Positions 28,332-37,397 of a stretch of 64,000 nt of DNA are shown piece after piece. Each line of letters opens with the position of its first letter. The stretch's first letter is position 1. This DNA comes from Candidatus Binatia bacterium. GTDB taxonomy: Bacteria > Desulfobacterota > Binatia > HRBIN30. The notes under the pieces were generated by a model. That model was not told the DNA's origin and did no database searches. It saw nothing but the letters and a program-made list of their open reading frames with translations. The stretch lies in NCBI GenBank assembly GCA_026004215.1, contig BPIR01000001.1, forward strand, positions 62,001 through 126,000, written 5' to 3'. The position numbers were made by a program, and so were the translations under genes.

Positions 28332-28983
28332 TGGTCGCCTTGGGGCGATCACAGTCTTTCGCGTTCCGGGCAACGACGATCGTAAACAGCGAGCGGCGAC
28401 TGGTCTTGTACAGTTGCAGTACTTGTATGGGCAGACCTTGCAGCACCTCGCGTAAGTCCAATGTATGCCAGCCGAGCCTCAAGGTGATGGGTTCGATCAT
28501 GGTGTCGAGCGCTGCAAAAAAGCGGTTGGGGCTGCGGAAGTGGTTTACGATTGCCAGGGTCCCTCCCGGCCGGAGGACGCGCAAAATTTCTCTCATGAGG
28601 CGGCGCGCATCCGGCACCACGCTGACAACGTGGAACGCAGTGACAAAATCAAAGGAGTCTTCCGGAAACTTGAGATGCAGGGCATCCATTTCGAGCAGTT
28701 TGATATGGCGCCAACCATGACGGCGTACTTTCTCTTCCGCCTTCTCTAACATCTCCGGCGCCAGATCGATGCCGACGACTTCGGCGTGTTGGGGGTAGGC
28801 ATCCAGTGAAAGCCCAGTTCCCACGCCGACCTCGAGCACTTGGCCCCCCGGCGGTATTTGGAGGGAGCGGATCACGTGATGGATGCGGGGGGCGAAAATT
28901 CGGGTGAAGATGACGTCATAGAGGTACGAAAGTTCCGCATACAGCTTACTCTCGTGGGCTTGTGCACCTTCGAACGGAGGCAT
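28279..28983 (-). CDS. SAM-dependent methyltransferase, PmtA/UbiE-like
   Basis: 234 residues with a class I fold: VLEVGVGTGLSLDAYP (motif I), GIDLAPEMLEKAEEK, KFPEDSFDFVTAFHVVSVVP and LRPGGTLAIVNHF. The wording matches bacterial phosphatidylethanolamine N-methyltransferases (soluble PmtA type), so phosphatidylcholine synthesis is a reasonable guess. The C-terminal 25 residues are polar and lie in the overlap with the convergent gene. It starts 37 bp after the small HTH gene on the same strand. Confidence 0.8.
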   Translation of the reverse strand: MPPFEGAQAHESKLYAELSYLYDVIFTRIFAPRIHHVIRSLQIPPGGQVLEVGVGTGLSLDAYPQHAEVVGIDLAPEMLEKAEEKVRRHGWRHIKLLEMDALHLKFPEDSFDFVTAFHVVSVVPDARRLMREILRVLRPGGTLAIVNHFRSPNRFFAALDTMIEPITLRLGWHTLDLREVLQGLPIQVLQLYKTSRRSLFTIVVARNAKDCDRPKATISASGPSGVHTESNPAS

Positions 28984-29020
28984 GCGCGATCCCTACTGAG
29001 TCGGTTAAAATTCGCGAAAG

Positions 29021-29209
29021 TTAGGCGGCGGTTTTTCCCTGCAAGTCTTGTTGGAAAGCGGCCACGTCCCTCTTGCGGAAGCGCCATTGGCGCCCTTTTT
29101 TGAAGGCCGGAAGAATGCTCTTGCGAGCAAACTCATTTACTGTATCCGGGCTCATGTCGAGAATGCGCGCTACTTCCTTGCTGGTCAAAATCGTGTCGTC
29201 TCTTTCCAT
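29021..29209 (-). CDS. Small excisionase/MerR-type helix-turn-helix protein
   Basis: 62 residues: LTSKEVARILDMSPDTVNEFARKSILPAFKKG-type winged HTH with RKRDVAAFQQDL, the excisionase-family DNA-binding domain. No integrase, att site or phage gene is near, so it is more likely a host transcription factor for the downstream methyltransferase. A minus-strand TTGACT at 29292-29287 could be its -35, but no good -10 was found. Confidence 0.85.
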   Translation of the reverse strand: MERDDTILTSKEVARILDMSPDTVNEFARKSILPAFKKGRQWRFRKRDVAAFQQDLQGKTAA

Positions 29210-29449
29210 GACTTGTCCCCCGGGCCGGACTCGTTGTGGCGCAGAACTCGTGTGCGGCTGAGTCGGCTAACACGGGGTCACCCAGCAGTCAAGCAAGCGG
29301 CCGCTCGATCTGGATCTCTCTCACGAAAACTTCGAATAATCAGTATCTTATGATTGCTGCATCACAAGAAAGTGTGGACGATGTCGTGGAGCAGCTTGGG
29401 CGGCTGTTCGCCAAAGCGGTTGGGCACGAGTTGGAAGAGCATCGGGGGT

Positions 29450-31171
29450 TCAGGATGTCCTCGAGCGGCTGGGTCGTAATCGGAGCAGGCGCAAGTAGAC
29501 CGGACCATCACTCTTGTGCTTCGAAGGTTCGACGGTGAACAAGATGTCGAACATGACGTCCGGAGGGGGCAGCGGTTGATCTCCCCACTGGAACCATCGC
29601 GCCGGTAGGGCCTTGCCGTTTTGTTCGATGAAGACCCGAAGGTGGTCGCCTCCAAACGCTTGCGGCGCCCGCAGGCGAGTGTTGCGCGCAAAGAAAACAG
29701 GTTCGGGATTCCCAGGACCGAACGGTTCGAGTACCGTGGCTGCCTCGAGGAGAGAGCGAACATCAAGCCGGTCGAGCTGGACCTCGCAGTCCGCCCAAAC
29801 AGTGAGAATACTGGGCGACGCGGCTTGAGATTTCACAGCGGAGTCAAACGCCTGGGAAAAGTTGTCGAGCTCGGAGCGAGCGATGGTAAACCCAGCAGCC
29901 ATAGGATGGCCCCCAAAAGCAACCAGGTAGTTCCGACAAGATCGCAACGCCTCATAACAGTGGATCCCGGGAATGCTGCGAACCGAGCCGCGGCCAAGGC
30001 CGGTTTCCGGTTCGAGCGCAATCAACGCAGTGGGGCGATGAAATCGCTGCGCTAAGCGGGCGGCAACGATTCCAATCACTCCGGGGTGCCAGTTGGAACT
30101 GGCGAGCACAATCGTGGCACGCTCATCCCATTGGGGATCGTTTCGGCAAAGAGCTAATGCCTCGTTGAGAATGGCGCTTTCTGTTGCTTGACGTTCGCGG
30201 TTCGTCGCCTGCAAAATCTGCGCAAGGTCCAAGGCGCGTTGCGGATCGCAAGTGGTGAGAAGTTCGAGAGAGAGCGAGGCGGAGGAGAGGCGGCCAGCGG
30301 CGTTGAGGCGAGGCGCTAAGCGAAAGGCGACAGCCGCGCTGGTGACTTGTTCGACGCCGGCCACGCTCTTGAGCGCGGCAATCCCGAGGCGTTGACCTTG
30401 TTCGAGGGTTGTCAGGCCATGGCGCACGAGAACGCGATTCTCTCGTTCCAAAGGAACGAGGTCGGCAATCGTGCCCAACGCAACCAGGTCGAGTAGATCG
30501 CGCAGTTCAGGTGCGCCGGCTTCCCGGTTGTCCCGCAAACGGTTACGCACACCCCACGCGAGATAGAAGGCTGTACCGGCACCACAAAGACCGCTGAAGG
30601 GGAAGCCCGAGTCCGGGGCTGCGGGATTGAGTATTGCGAAGGCTGGGGGAGGGACTTCGGGAACCTGGTGATGGTCACAAACAATCACGTCGAGTCCGAG
30701 CGATCGCGCAAATTCGACTTCTCGATGGCTTGCCCCACCACAGTCCACAGTGATCAGCAGCTTAACGCCCCGGTGGGCTAATCCCTGCACCGCTTCTGCG
30801 TTCAAGCCATAGCCCTCACGAACGCGGTCAGGAATGTAAACCAGCGGCTCCGTCCCGAGACTACGCAGAAAGCTAAAGAGCAGAGCTGAGCCACTGATTC
30901 CATCGAGATCGTAGTCTCCGTAAATCGCGATTGTTTCCTTTTGAGCGAGGGCGACGATGACGCGGTCGGCTGCTCTCGTCATGTCACGGAACAAGAAGGG
31001 AGATCGCAAACCCTCTTTGAGTCGCGGTTCGAGGAACCTGACGGCCTCCTCAGGGGTACGAATGCCGCGGTTGACCAGCAACCGGCCAACAAGGGAAGAG
31101 ACGCCAAGCTCCTGTCGAAGGAGCGCCTCTACTTCCGGGTCGCCCCGTCGCAAGCACCACCGCTCCTGCAT
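29450..31171 (-). CDS. recJ: Single-stranded-DNA-specific exonuclease RecJ
   Basis: 573 residues of DHH phosphoesterase. IAIYGDYDLDGISGSALL (motif I), LLITVDCGGASH, VIVCDHHQVPE (DHH motif), and the DHHA1 region with GHPMAAGFTI. RecJ acts 5'-3' on single-stranded DNA in recombination and base-excision repair. It begins 21 bp after secF and closes the queA-tgt-yajC-secD-secF-recJ operon. Length is normal. The 240 bp downstream to the HTH gene showed no clear terminator. Confidence 0.95.
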   Translation of the reverse strand: MQERWCLRRGDPEVEALLRQELGVSSLVGRLLVNRGIRTPEEAVRFLEPRLKEGLRSPFLFRDMTRAADRVIVALAQKETIAIYGDYDLDGISGSALLFSFLRSLGTEPLVYIPDRVREGYGLNAEAVQGLAHRGVKLLITVDCGGASHREVEFARSLGLDVIVCDHHQVPEVPPPAFAILNPAAPDSGFPFSGLCGAGTAFYLAWGVRNRLRDNREAGAPELRDLLDLVALGTIADLVPLERENRVLVRHGLTTLEQGQRLGIAALKSVAGVEQVTSAAVAFRLAPRLNAAGRLSSASLSLELLTTCDPQRALDLAQILQATNRERQATESAILNEALALCRNDPQWDERATIVLASSNWHPGVIGIVAARLAQRFHRPTALIALEPETGLGRGSVRSIPGIHCYEALRSCRNYLVAFGGHPMAAGFTIARSELDNFSQAFDSAVKSQAASPSILTVWADCEVQLDRLDVRSLLEAATVLEPFGPGNPEPVFFARNTRLRAPQAFGGDHLRVFIEQNGKALPARWFQWGDQPLPPPDVMFDILFTVEPSKHKSDGPVYLRLLRLRPSRSRTS

Positions 31172-31192
31172 GGGCAGCGGAACTTATCGCTC

Positions 31193-32110
31193 TCAGCGCG
31201 CACGAGCAAAGGCGGTGTTCTGAAGGTACAACACGATGGGACTCGCGATGAAGATCGATGAATAAGTTCCAATGAGAAAGCCAACCAGCAGAGTGAACGC
31301 AAACCCGTTGATGACCTTCCCGCCGAGGAAGAACAGCGCGAGCAACACTAACACGGCTGTGCCCGTAGTCAGGATGGTGCGACTCAACGTCTCGTTGATA
31401 CTCCGGTTGATGATCTTCTCCAAAGGATCGCGGCGATTTTTGCGCAGATTTTCTCGAATGCGGTCTGACACAATAACCGTGTCATTGACCGAGAATCCAA
31501 CCACTGTCAGCAGCGCGGCCACGATTGTCAGATCGAACTCGTAGTTCGCCAGCGACAGTGCTCCGATTGTTATGAGTACGTCGTGGAACAGAGCAACTGC
31601 CGCGCCGATGCCGAAGCGCAACTCGAAGCGGATCCATATGTACACGCCCATCATGAGTGTGGCGGCAAGGACAGCGAAGATGGCACGCCAGCGGAGCTCG
31701 CTGCCCACGCGCGGACCGACGGTTTCGATTCTCTGGATCTCCCAGGAATCTTTTCCAAACCGAGACTCCAGGGCGGAGGTCACCTGGGCGCTAAAGTCAC
31801 TCAGTTGCTCGCCTTTGACAGGCACGCGCACCAGAAATTCTGACCCTCGGTCGCCATTCCCTCCGAAATCCTGGATGGAGGCTTCGCCGAGGTCGAGCGA
31901 CGCAAGTGCCTTCCGGACTTCGTCGATTTGGGTTGGTTGCTTGAATCTCACTTGGACCAGCGTGCCACCAGCGAAGTCGATTCCGTAGTTGGGCCCCCCA
32001 CGCACAACCAGTGACACCACCCCAAGGGCAATTAGGGCCCAGGAAAAAAGCAGGGCGCGCCGGAAGTTGGCAACGAAGTCGAAGTTGGTTCCAGGTTTGA
32101 TGAGCTCCAC
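31193..32110 (-). CDS. secF: Protein translocase subunit SecF
   Basis: 305 residues with six membrane helices. The N-terminal P1-type domain contains GIDFAGGTLVQVRFK; the transport core has ALFHDVLITIGALSL, VGFSVNDTVIVSDRIREN and the repeat of conserved glycines. GTG 32110 has a GAGGGGG site six bases upstream and lies 11 bp after secD. It forms the SecDF proton-driven complex assisting SecYEG export. Confidence 0.95.
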   Translation of the reverse strand: MELIKPGTNFDFVANFRRALLFSWALIALGVVSLVVRGGPNYGIDFAGGTLVQVRFKQPTQIDEVRKALASLDLGEASIQDFGGNGDRGSEFLVRVPVKGEQLSDFSAQVTSALESRFGKDSWEIQRIETVGPRVGSELRWRAIFAVLAATLMMGVYIWIRFELRFGIGAAVALFHDVLITIGALSLANYEFDLTIVAALLTVVGFSVNDTVIVSDRIRENLRKNRRDPLEKIINRSINETLSRTILTTGTAVLVLLALFFLGGKVINGFAFTLLVGFLIGTYSSIFIASPIVLYLQNTAFARAR

Positions 32111-32121
32111 AATGCACCCCC

Positions 32122-33726
32122 TCAGATACTCACACGCTCCAAGCGCCGATAGGTGAGCAGCCAATCGTAAACGACACGCGTTCCGACGACGGCGGTGAAC
32201 ACAGAAGTCACGATGCCGAGACACAACGTGACGGCAAACCCTTTGATCGGCCCGGCACCAAACTGGAACAAAATCAGGCCGGAGAGAAACGTGGTGATAT
32301 TGGAGTCCAAGATGGCCGGCAGCGCCCGTTCGTAGCCGGCTTCGATAGCCGCTCGCGCGCTTCTGCCTAGGCGCAGTTCCTCGCGGATCCGCTCGTTGAT
32401 CAAGACGTTGGCGTCCACCGCCATGCCGAGGGTGAGCACGATGCCTGCAATCCCGGGCAGTGTCAGGGTTGCCTGCAACGCCGACAGGGCCGCCAGGAGG
32501 AAGAGAATATTGAGCACCAACGCCAGATCCGCCAGGAGCCCGGCGAACTTGTAGTACACGAGCATGAACAGAACGACCAGGGTTCCTCCCACCACAAAGG
32601 AAATGAAACCCTGTCGAATGGAGTCACGTCCCAAAGTGGGCCCCACGGTGCGTTCTTCTGCGATGTAGACCGGGGCTGGTAAGGCACCGGCGCGCAGCAC
32701 GATGGCAAGGTCGCGCGCTTCCTTGATATCGAAGTCGCCGGTGATGGAGGCTCGTCCGCCCGGAATTCGCTCCTGAATGACCGGCGCGGAGTATACAGTG
32801 TTGTCCAGTATAATGGCTAGGCGCCGCTTGACATTCGCGGCGGTGATTTCCTCGAATTGCTTGGCTCCTCGGGGGGTGAGTTCCAAGGCGACGTATGGAC
32901 CCTCGAGTTGGGAGCCCGGCCGAACTTGGGCATCGGCAATGGCATCACCGGTCAAGAGCACCTTGGACTCGACGAGGTACTTGGTCCGCTCCACTCGCCG
33001 TCCCACTCGCTCTCCTCCGTATCCACTCAGGATTTCGAGGCCGGGAGGCAAAGGCTTTTGTCCGCTTAAGTAGGCTTCTGCATCTGGTACTTCGGCCAGC
33101 AGCTTGAATTCGAGAAGGGCGGTTTTGCCGATCAACGCCTTGGCGCGCTGCGGATCCTGGATGCCCGGGAGTTGCACGACGATGTCTTGGGAGCCTTGCC
33201 GCTGGATAATGGGTTCGGTGACGCCAAATTGGTCGATCCGGTTGCGAATGGTTTCCAACGCTTGCTCGACGGTGAATTCACGCAAGCGCCGTTCCTCCGT
33301 GGTCGCCAGCCTCAAATTCACGAGCGCCACACCATCGCTGGTTTGCGAGTCCGCTACCGCGAGATTGGGGAAGTTGTCTCGCAAAAAAGCTTCGAAGTTG
33401 CTTCTCGCCTCCGGCGACTCGATTTTTACCCGGATACTCTTATCCACGCGCTGTACCTCGGCCAACGCCAGCCCCTTTTCCTGTGCTTCGCGTTTAAGCT
33501 CGTCGGCAGCGCGCTCCAGTGTCGTTTCGAGGGCTTTGTCCACGTCTACGGTCAGCACGAGGTGCGTTCCACCTTGTAGATCGAGGCCGAGCCGGATCTT
33601 GTTGGATGGCAAAAACCGCTTCCACCAATCGGGCAGGTCCGTCGTCAGCGACGGCAACAGATACACCAATGCCACGAGGAGCAAAGCTAGGACACCGACG
33701 ATGCGATACCAAAGACTCGCTTTCAC
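32122..33726 (-). CDS. secD: Protein translocase subunit SecD
   Basis: 534 residues: N-terminal helix, a large periplasmic region (LGLDLQGGTHLVLTVD, RIDQFGVTEPIIQRQG, VVQLPGIQDP), then five membrane helices with TLGMAVDANVLINERIREEL. The start GTG at 33726 overlaps the yajC stop as GTGA, so translation is coupled. Confidence 0.95.
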   Translation of the reverse strand: MKASLWYRIVGVLALLLVALVYLLPSLTTDLPDWWKRFLPSNKIRLGLDLQGGTHLVLTVDVDKALETTLERAADELKREAQEKGLALAEVQRVDKSIRVKIESPEARSNFEAFLRDNFPNLAVADSQTSDGVALVNLRLATTEERRLREFTVEQALETIRNRIDQFGVTEPIIQRQGSQDIVVQLPGIQDPQRAKALIGKTALLEFKLLAEVPDAEAYLSGQKPLPPGLEILSGYGGERVGRRVERTKYLVESKVLLTGDAIADAQVRPGSQLEGPYVALELTPRGAKQFEEITAANVKRRLAIILDNTVYSAPVIQERIPGGRASITGDFDIKEARDLAIVLRAGALPAPVYIAEERTVGPTLGRDSIRQGFISFVVGGTLVVLFMLVYYKFAGLLADLALVLNILFLLAALSALQATLTLPGIAGIVLTLGMAVDANVLINERIREELRLGRSARAAIEAGYERALPAILDSNITTFLSGLILFQFGAGPIKGFAVTLCLGIVTSVFTAVVGTRVVYDWLLTYRRLERVSI

Positions 33727-34073
33727 TTCTGATTGTCCTTTTCTCTTGGTTTGTCCTTTGTTTTGTCGGCAGCCGGGGGCCGCAGAAGTGCCGCGATGTA
33801 AGACCTCTCGACGCGCACGCGCACGTTCGGGGCGACTTCGAGCGTGAGGATGCGGTCGCCGACCTGGACGATGCGCCCGATCAGCCCCCCACTGGTCACA
33901 ACCTCATCGTTGACCTTGAGGGAATCCAGCATCTTTTGATGTTCCCGCTGTTTCTGTTGCTGGGGCCGAATCAGCAAAAAGTAAAAGACAATGAAGATGA
34001 GCAGTAACGGGAAGAGGCTGGCTAACAAGGACGGTCCCCCAGCCGGACCTGCTTGTGCCCACGCCGGGCTCAT
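33723..34073 (-). CDS. yajC: Preprotein translocase subunit YajC
   Basis: 116 residues with one N-terminal helix (LASLFPLLLIFIVFYFLLIR), then PQQQKQREHQKMLDSLKVND and VTSGGLIGRIVQV, the YajC signature. ATG 34073 overlaps the tgt stop as ATGA. It associates with SecDF. The tail is lysine-rich. Confidence 0.95.
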   Translation of the reverse strand: MSPAWAQAGPAGGPSLLASLFPLLLIFIVFYFLLIRPQQQKQREHQKMLDSLKVNDEVVTSGGLIGRIVQVGDRILTLEVAPNVRVRVERSYIAALLRPPAADKTKDKPREKDNQK

Positions 34074-35227
34074 AGCGCGTACTCCTGTTCCAAGCGCGCG
34101 ATGGTCGCTTGGGCCCAGGTGGCGAAGCTGCGGCACATGATGGCGGCGCGCATATCCCGCATCAGCCGCTGATAAAAGTAGAGATTGTGGTAAGTGGCGA
34201 GAACAGCCGCAGAAATCTCATTGGCGACCGAGAGGTGCCGGAGGTAAGCACGGCTGAAGTTCCGGCACGTGTAGCAGCCACATGCGGGATCGGGCGGCTG
34301 GTCGTCACGTTGGAATCGGGACAGCCGGATGTTCAAGCGCCCGGAGGATGTGAAGAAGAGACCGTTACGTGCATTGCGCGTGGGGAGTACGCAATCAAAT
34401 AGGTCATATCCCATCGCCACGAAGCGAATGAGGTCCTCGGGATAGCCGACACCCATCAAGTAGCGGGGCCGCTCTCGTGGTAGTTCCTGTACCGTCGCCT
34501 CCGCTACCTCCCAAGTCACCTCTCGCTCCTCCCCCACACTCAGGCCGCCCACCGCATAGCCAGGAAAGTTCAACGCCACAAGTTCTGTGGCATGCCAGCG
34601 GCGAAGGTCGAGATAGGTGCCACCCTGAACGATGCCGAACACGAGGGGTGAATCGTCAACGCTACGCTCGATGCTACGCCGTGCCCACGCGAGAGAACGT
34701 CGCGTTGCCGCTTCGACCTCCTCTCGGGGTGCCCCCGCAGGTGGGCATTCGTCGAGTACCATGGCGATATCCACGCCCAGCGCCTGTTGAGCCTGAATGA
34801 CAAACTCGGGGGTGAAGAAAATCTCTCTTCCGTCAAGATGGCTACGGAAGAGGACCCCGTCGTCAGAGATTTTTCGGAACGGCGCGAGGCTGTACACCTG
34901 GTAGCCGCCGCTGTCCGTAAGTATCGGCTTGTCCCACCCCATGAACTGGTGGAGTCCGCCCACCGCTTGAATGACCTCCAACCCGGGGCGCAGCACAAGA
35001 TGGTACGTGTTGGACAATACCATTTGCACTCCGAGGTCCTCCAAGTCGCGCGGCGTCATCGCCTTCACGCTCCCTTGCGTTGCGATCGGCATGAATGCCG
35101 GGGTGGAGACCGGACCGTGGCGGGTCGAGAGCACCCCACATCGTGCCAGGCCATCTTCGGCTTGGATGCGGAAGGTTACACGCTCTTCGAATTTGGCTGG
35201 TGCGGCGAATGCCCCAAACGAGTTCAT
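34070..35227 (-). CDS. tgt: tRNA-guanine transglycosylase
   Basis: 385 residues replacing G34 of NAC-anticodon tRNAs with preQ1. It shows TPAFMPIATQGSVKAM, the active-site region TDSGGYQVYSL, FGIVQGG, VDIAMVLDECPP, GYAVGGLSVGE, and the zinc-binding CGCYTCRNFSRAYLRHL. ATG 35227 overlaps the queA stop as ATGA. QueA and QueG, the next enzymes of the path, are also in this window. Confidence 0.96.
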   Translation of the reverse strand: MNSFGAFAAPAKFEERVTFRIQAEDGLARCGVLSTRHGPVSTPAFMPIATQGSVKAMTPRDLEDLGVQMVLSNTYHLVLRPGLEVIQAVGGLHQFMGWDKPILTDSGGYQVYSLAPFRKISDDGVLFRSHLDGREIFFTPEFVIQAQQALGVDIAMVLDECPPAGAPREEVEAATRRSLAWARRSIERSVDDSPLVFGIVQGGTYLDLRRWHATELVALNFPGYAVGGLSVGEEREVTWEVAEATVQELPRERPRYLMGVGYPEDLIRFVAMGYDLFDCVLPTRNARNGLFFTSSGRLNIRLSRFQRDDQPPDPACGCYTCRNFSRAYLRHLSVANEISAAVLATYHNLYFYQRLMRDMRAAIMCRSFATWAQATIARLEQEYAL

Positions 35228-36297
35228 AAAATCAGCATTGCATCGCCATAACTGTAAAAGCGGTAGCGCCGCTGAATGGCCTCTGCGTACGATTCGAGAA
35301 GCCATTCTCGACCCACCAAGGCGGCAACCAGCAGCACAAGTGTAGAGCCCGGCAAGTGGAAGTTCGTCAGCAGCGAATCGACCACGCCGAAGCGGTATCC
35401 CGGCAAGATAAAGCGGTCGGCCCAGCGAGCCCCGGCCAGGACAACCTGGTCGTCAAAGGTTGCGGCAGACTCCAATGCGCGCGTGGTCGTTGTTCCCACG
35501 GCAACCACCCGGTTTCCCCGCATCTTTGCGGCCCGGATTGCTTCGACGGTGGCCGCCGGGATGTCGCACCACTCCGGCTCCATCCGGTGAAGGCGGACAT
35601 CGTCGCCGCGGATGGGTTGGAACGTACCCGGACCGACATGCAAAGTGAGGCGACTCGTCTGAACGCCACGAGCCTCTAGCTTCTCGAGCAAGGCGGGTGT
35701 GAAGTGAAGCCCAGCCGTTGGAGCCGCCACTGAGCCGGGAACCCGGGCGAAAACTGTTTGGTACCGCTCTTCATCCTCAGGGGATGGCCCTTGAGGCCGT
35801 CTGATGTAAGGAGGGAGTGGAACCCGGCCGTGGCGTTGCAAGAAAGCAAACTCGTCGACTGCGCCAAGCCACCGCACCAGGTATCGACCAGCACCCTGCC
35901 TCTCGATCACTTCGATTTCGACCCCCTCAGGCAAGCCCAATCTTTGCCCGGGCTTGAGGTATCGCCCGGGCCGGCCAAGACATGTCCAAGCGGGGGTAGA
36001 GGACGGCAGCGTGGAGATCCGGCGGACGAACAACAGTTCCACTTTTCCGCCCGTGGGCCCGGTTGTGGTGATTCGAGCCGGGATCACCCGCGTATCGTTG
36101 ACGATGACGAGGTCGCCCGGTGCGAGAAAGGACGGTAGGTCGGCCACTCGAGCGTGGATTCTCTGGCGTGTCGTCCGGTCGAGGACCATGAGCCGGGCTT
36201 GATCGCGCTCCGCAGCCGGGTACTGGGCGATCAGTTCCGGCGGCAGTTCGAACTCGTAGTCGCTGCGTCGCAATGAATTCCTTAGCGTTGTGTCCAT
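35224..36297 (-). CDS. queA: SAM:tRNA ribosyltransferase-isomerase QueA
   Basis: 357 residues converting preQ1-tRNA to epoxyqueuosine-tRNA using the ribosyl group of SAM. It shows DYELPPELIAQYPA-type start (YEFELPPELIAQYPAAERD), VNDTRVIPARI, PTAGLHFT, LHVGPGTFQPIRGDD and TNFHLPGSTLVLLVAALVG. ATG 36297 is preferred; an upstream ATG at 36309 is possible. First gene of the queA-tgt-yajC-secDF-recJ operon. Confidence 0.95.
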   Translation of the reverse strand: MDTTLRNSLRRSDYEFELPPELIAQYPAAERDQARLMVLDRTTRQRIHARVADLPSFLAPGDLVIVNDTRVIPARITTTGPTGGKVELLFVRRISTLPSSTPAWTCLGRPGRYLKPGQRLGLPEGVEIEVIERQGAGRYLVRWLGAVDEFAFLQRHGRVPLPPYIRRPQGPSPEDEERYQTVFARVPGSVAAPTAGLHFTPALLEKLEARGVQTSRLTLHVGPGTFQPIRGDDVRLHRMEPEWCDIPAATVEAIRAAKMRGNRVVAVGTTTTRALESAATFDDQVVLAGARWADRFILPGYRFGVVDSLLTNFHLPGSTLVLLVAALVGREWLLESYAEAIQRRYRFYSYGDAMLIL

Positions 36298-36690
36298 CCT
36301 GGTTTGCATAAAAACCAGCTCGGCTCGGATTGCGGGCAAAACACCACGGACGATTCTGTGCGCTGGTTTGCCCGTGCAAGCGAATTGGGCGCATTAAACA
36401 TAGGGAAAACCGAGCGTCAAGGACTGACGGCCCACGGGGTCTTGGGCTGAAAAATCCGTGGAGCTCGGCGAGCGCGGCTTTGTCCCTTTCCCTTGCGACT
36501 GCCTTCTCGGTGCGAGGCGTTGGCGCGAAGTAGAGAGCTCTGACTGCTAGCCGTGGCGATTCGCCCAGCCGGATTGGAAGAGATCGATCGAGCATGTTGC
36601 GTCGAACGCTTGGGGTCTTGACTCACAGGCAAACGTTGGGATAAAACCCGACCGACCGGTCGGGCAATGTCGCGGAACAGGCAAGGAACT
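36298..36690. promoter_or_regulatory. Divergent promoter region with TetR-type palindrome
   Basis: 393 bp between queA and the tetR gene. A perfect 12-bp palindrome CCGACCGGTCGG lies at 36652-36663, just upstream of the regulator start, where an autoregulatory TetR site is expected. No other gene or repeat was seen in this stretch. Confidence 0.6.
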
Positions 36691-37374
36691 ATGGGCGAGA
36701 GGGTGGAAGTGGCAGACGACGTAGGTGAGCCGTCGTCACGGGAGAAAATTCTCGACGCGGCAGAACTGCTATTTGCCCAGCGTGGTTTTTCCGGCGTGGG
36801 AATGCGGGAAGTGGCCGAGGCCGTGGGGTTGAGCAAGTCTTCGCTGTTCCACCATTTCCGAAGCAAAGTGGAGCTGTATGCGGCTGTGGCAGCGCGCATC
36901 CTGTCGGTCTTCGAGGAGCGGACGGCGGAGGCCTTGACTTCTCCGGGGGACGCGTTCGTACGCTTCGACCGGTGGCTCGAGGCGATGATTGAGACGTTAG
37001 CGGAACGGCCCTCGCGTGCCCGACTCCTGCTGCGGTCGCTTTTCGAAGACGACGATTTGGCGGGGGAAAGCGAAGAGGAGAAAGAAGTCGATGAAATTAT
37101 TCATCGGCTCTTCGCCAGCGTGGGACGTATGTTGCGCGAGGGCATGGAGCAAGGACTCTTTCGCTTGGGCAGCATCCCGCATTTGCTGCAAAGCTTGATT
37201 GGTTTGCTCGTGTACCACTTTGCTTCGGGAGAATTTGGGGAAACACTGCTCAGGCAATCACTGTTCAGTCCGGCCGCTGTGAGGAAAAGAAAGGAAGAGG
37301 TCAAAGCACTGCTCTATTGCGGTGTTTTGGCGGAGCCGTTGCGAGCGAGAGTGCGCACGGACGTGGAGTCCTGA
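36691..37374 (+). CDS. TetR family transcriptional regulator
   Basis: 227 residues from ATG 36691 (AAGGA six bases upstream; ATG 36667 is also possible). The N-terminal HTH reads EKILDAAELLFAQRGFSGVG and VAEAVGLSKSSLFHHFRSKV. The ligand domain is helical (FDRWLEAMIETLAE, LLQSLIGLLVYHFAS). It starts right after the CCGACCGGTCGG palindrome. It precedes the diiron gene by 23 bp, so it probably represses itself and the two oxidative genes behind it in response to a hydrophobic ligand. Confidence 0.9.
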   Translation: MGERVEVADDVGEPSSREKILDAAELLFAQRGFSGVGMREVAEAVGLSKSSLFHHFRSKVELYAAVAARILSVFEERTAEALTSPGDAFVRFDRWLEAMIETLAERPSRARLLLRSLFEDDDLAGESEEEKEVDEIIHRLFASVGRMLREGMEQGLFRLGSIPHLLQSLIGLLVYHFASGEFGETLLRQSLFSPAAVRKRKEEVKALLYCGVLAEPLRARVRTDVES

Positions 37375-37397
37375 AAGGAAGAAGGGAGGTAGAAACT

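Noticed and set aside
29021-29209. Excisionase-type HTH as evidence of a prophage or integrative element
   Set aside because: No integrase, phage gene, tRNA or repeat boundary nearby; this domain is common in host regulators.
29236-29538. Plus-strand 100-codon frame between the HTH gene and recJ
   Set aside because: Second half is antisense to recJ; no ribosome site or recognisable motif.
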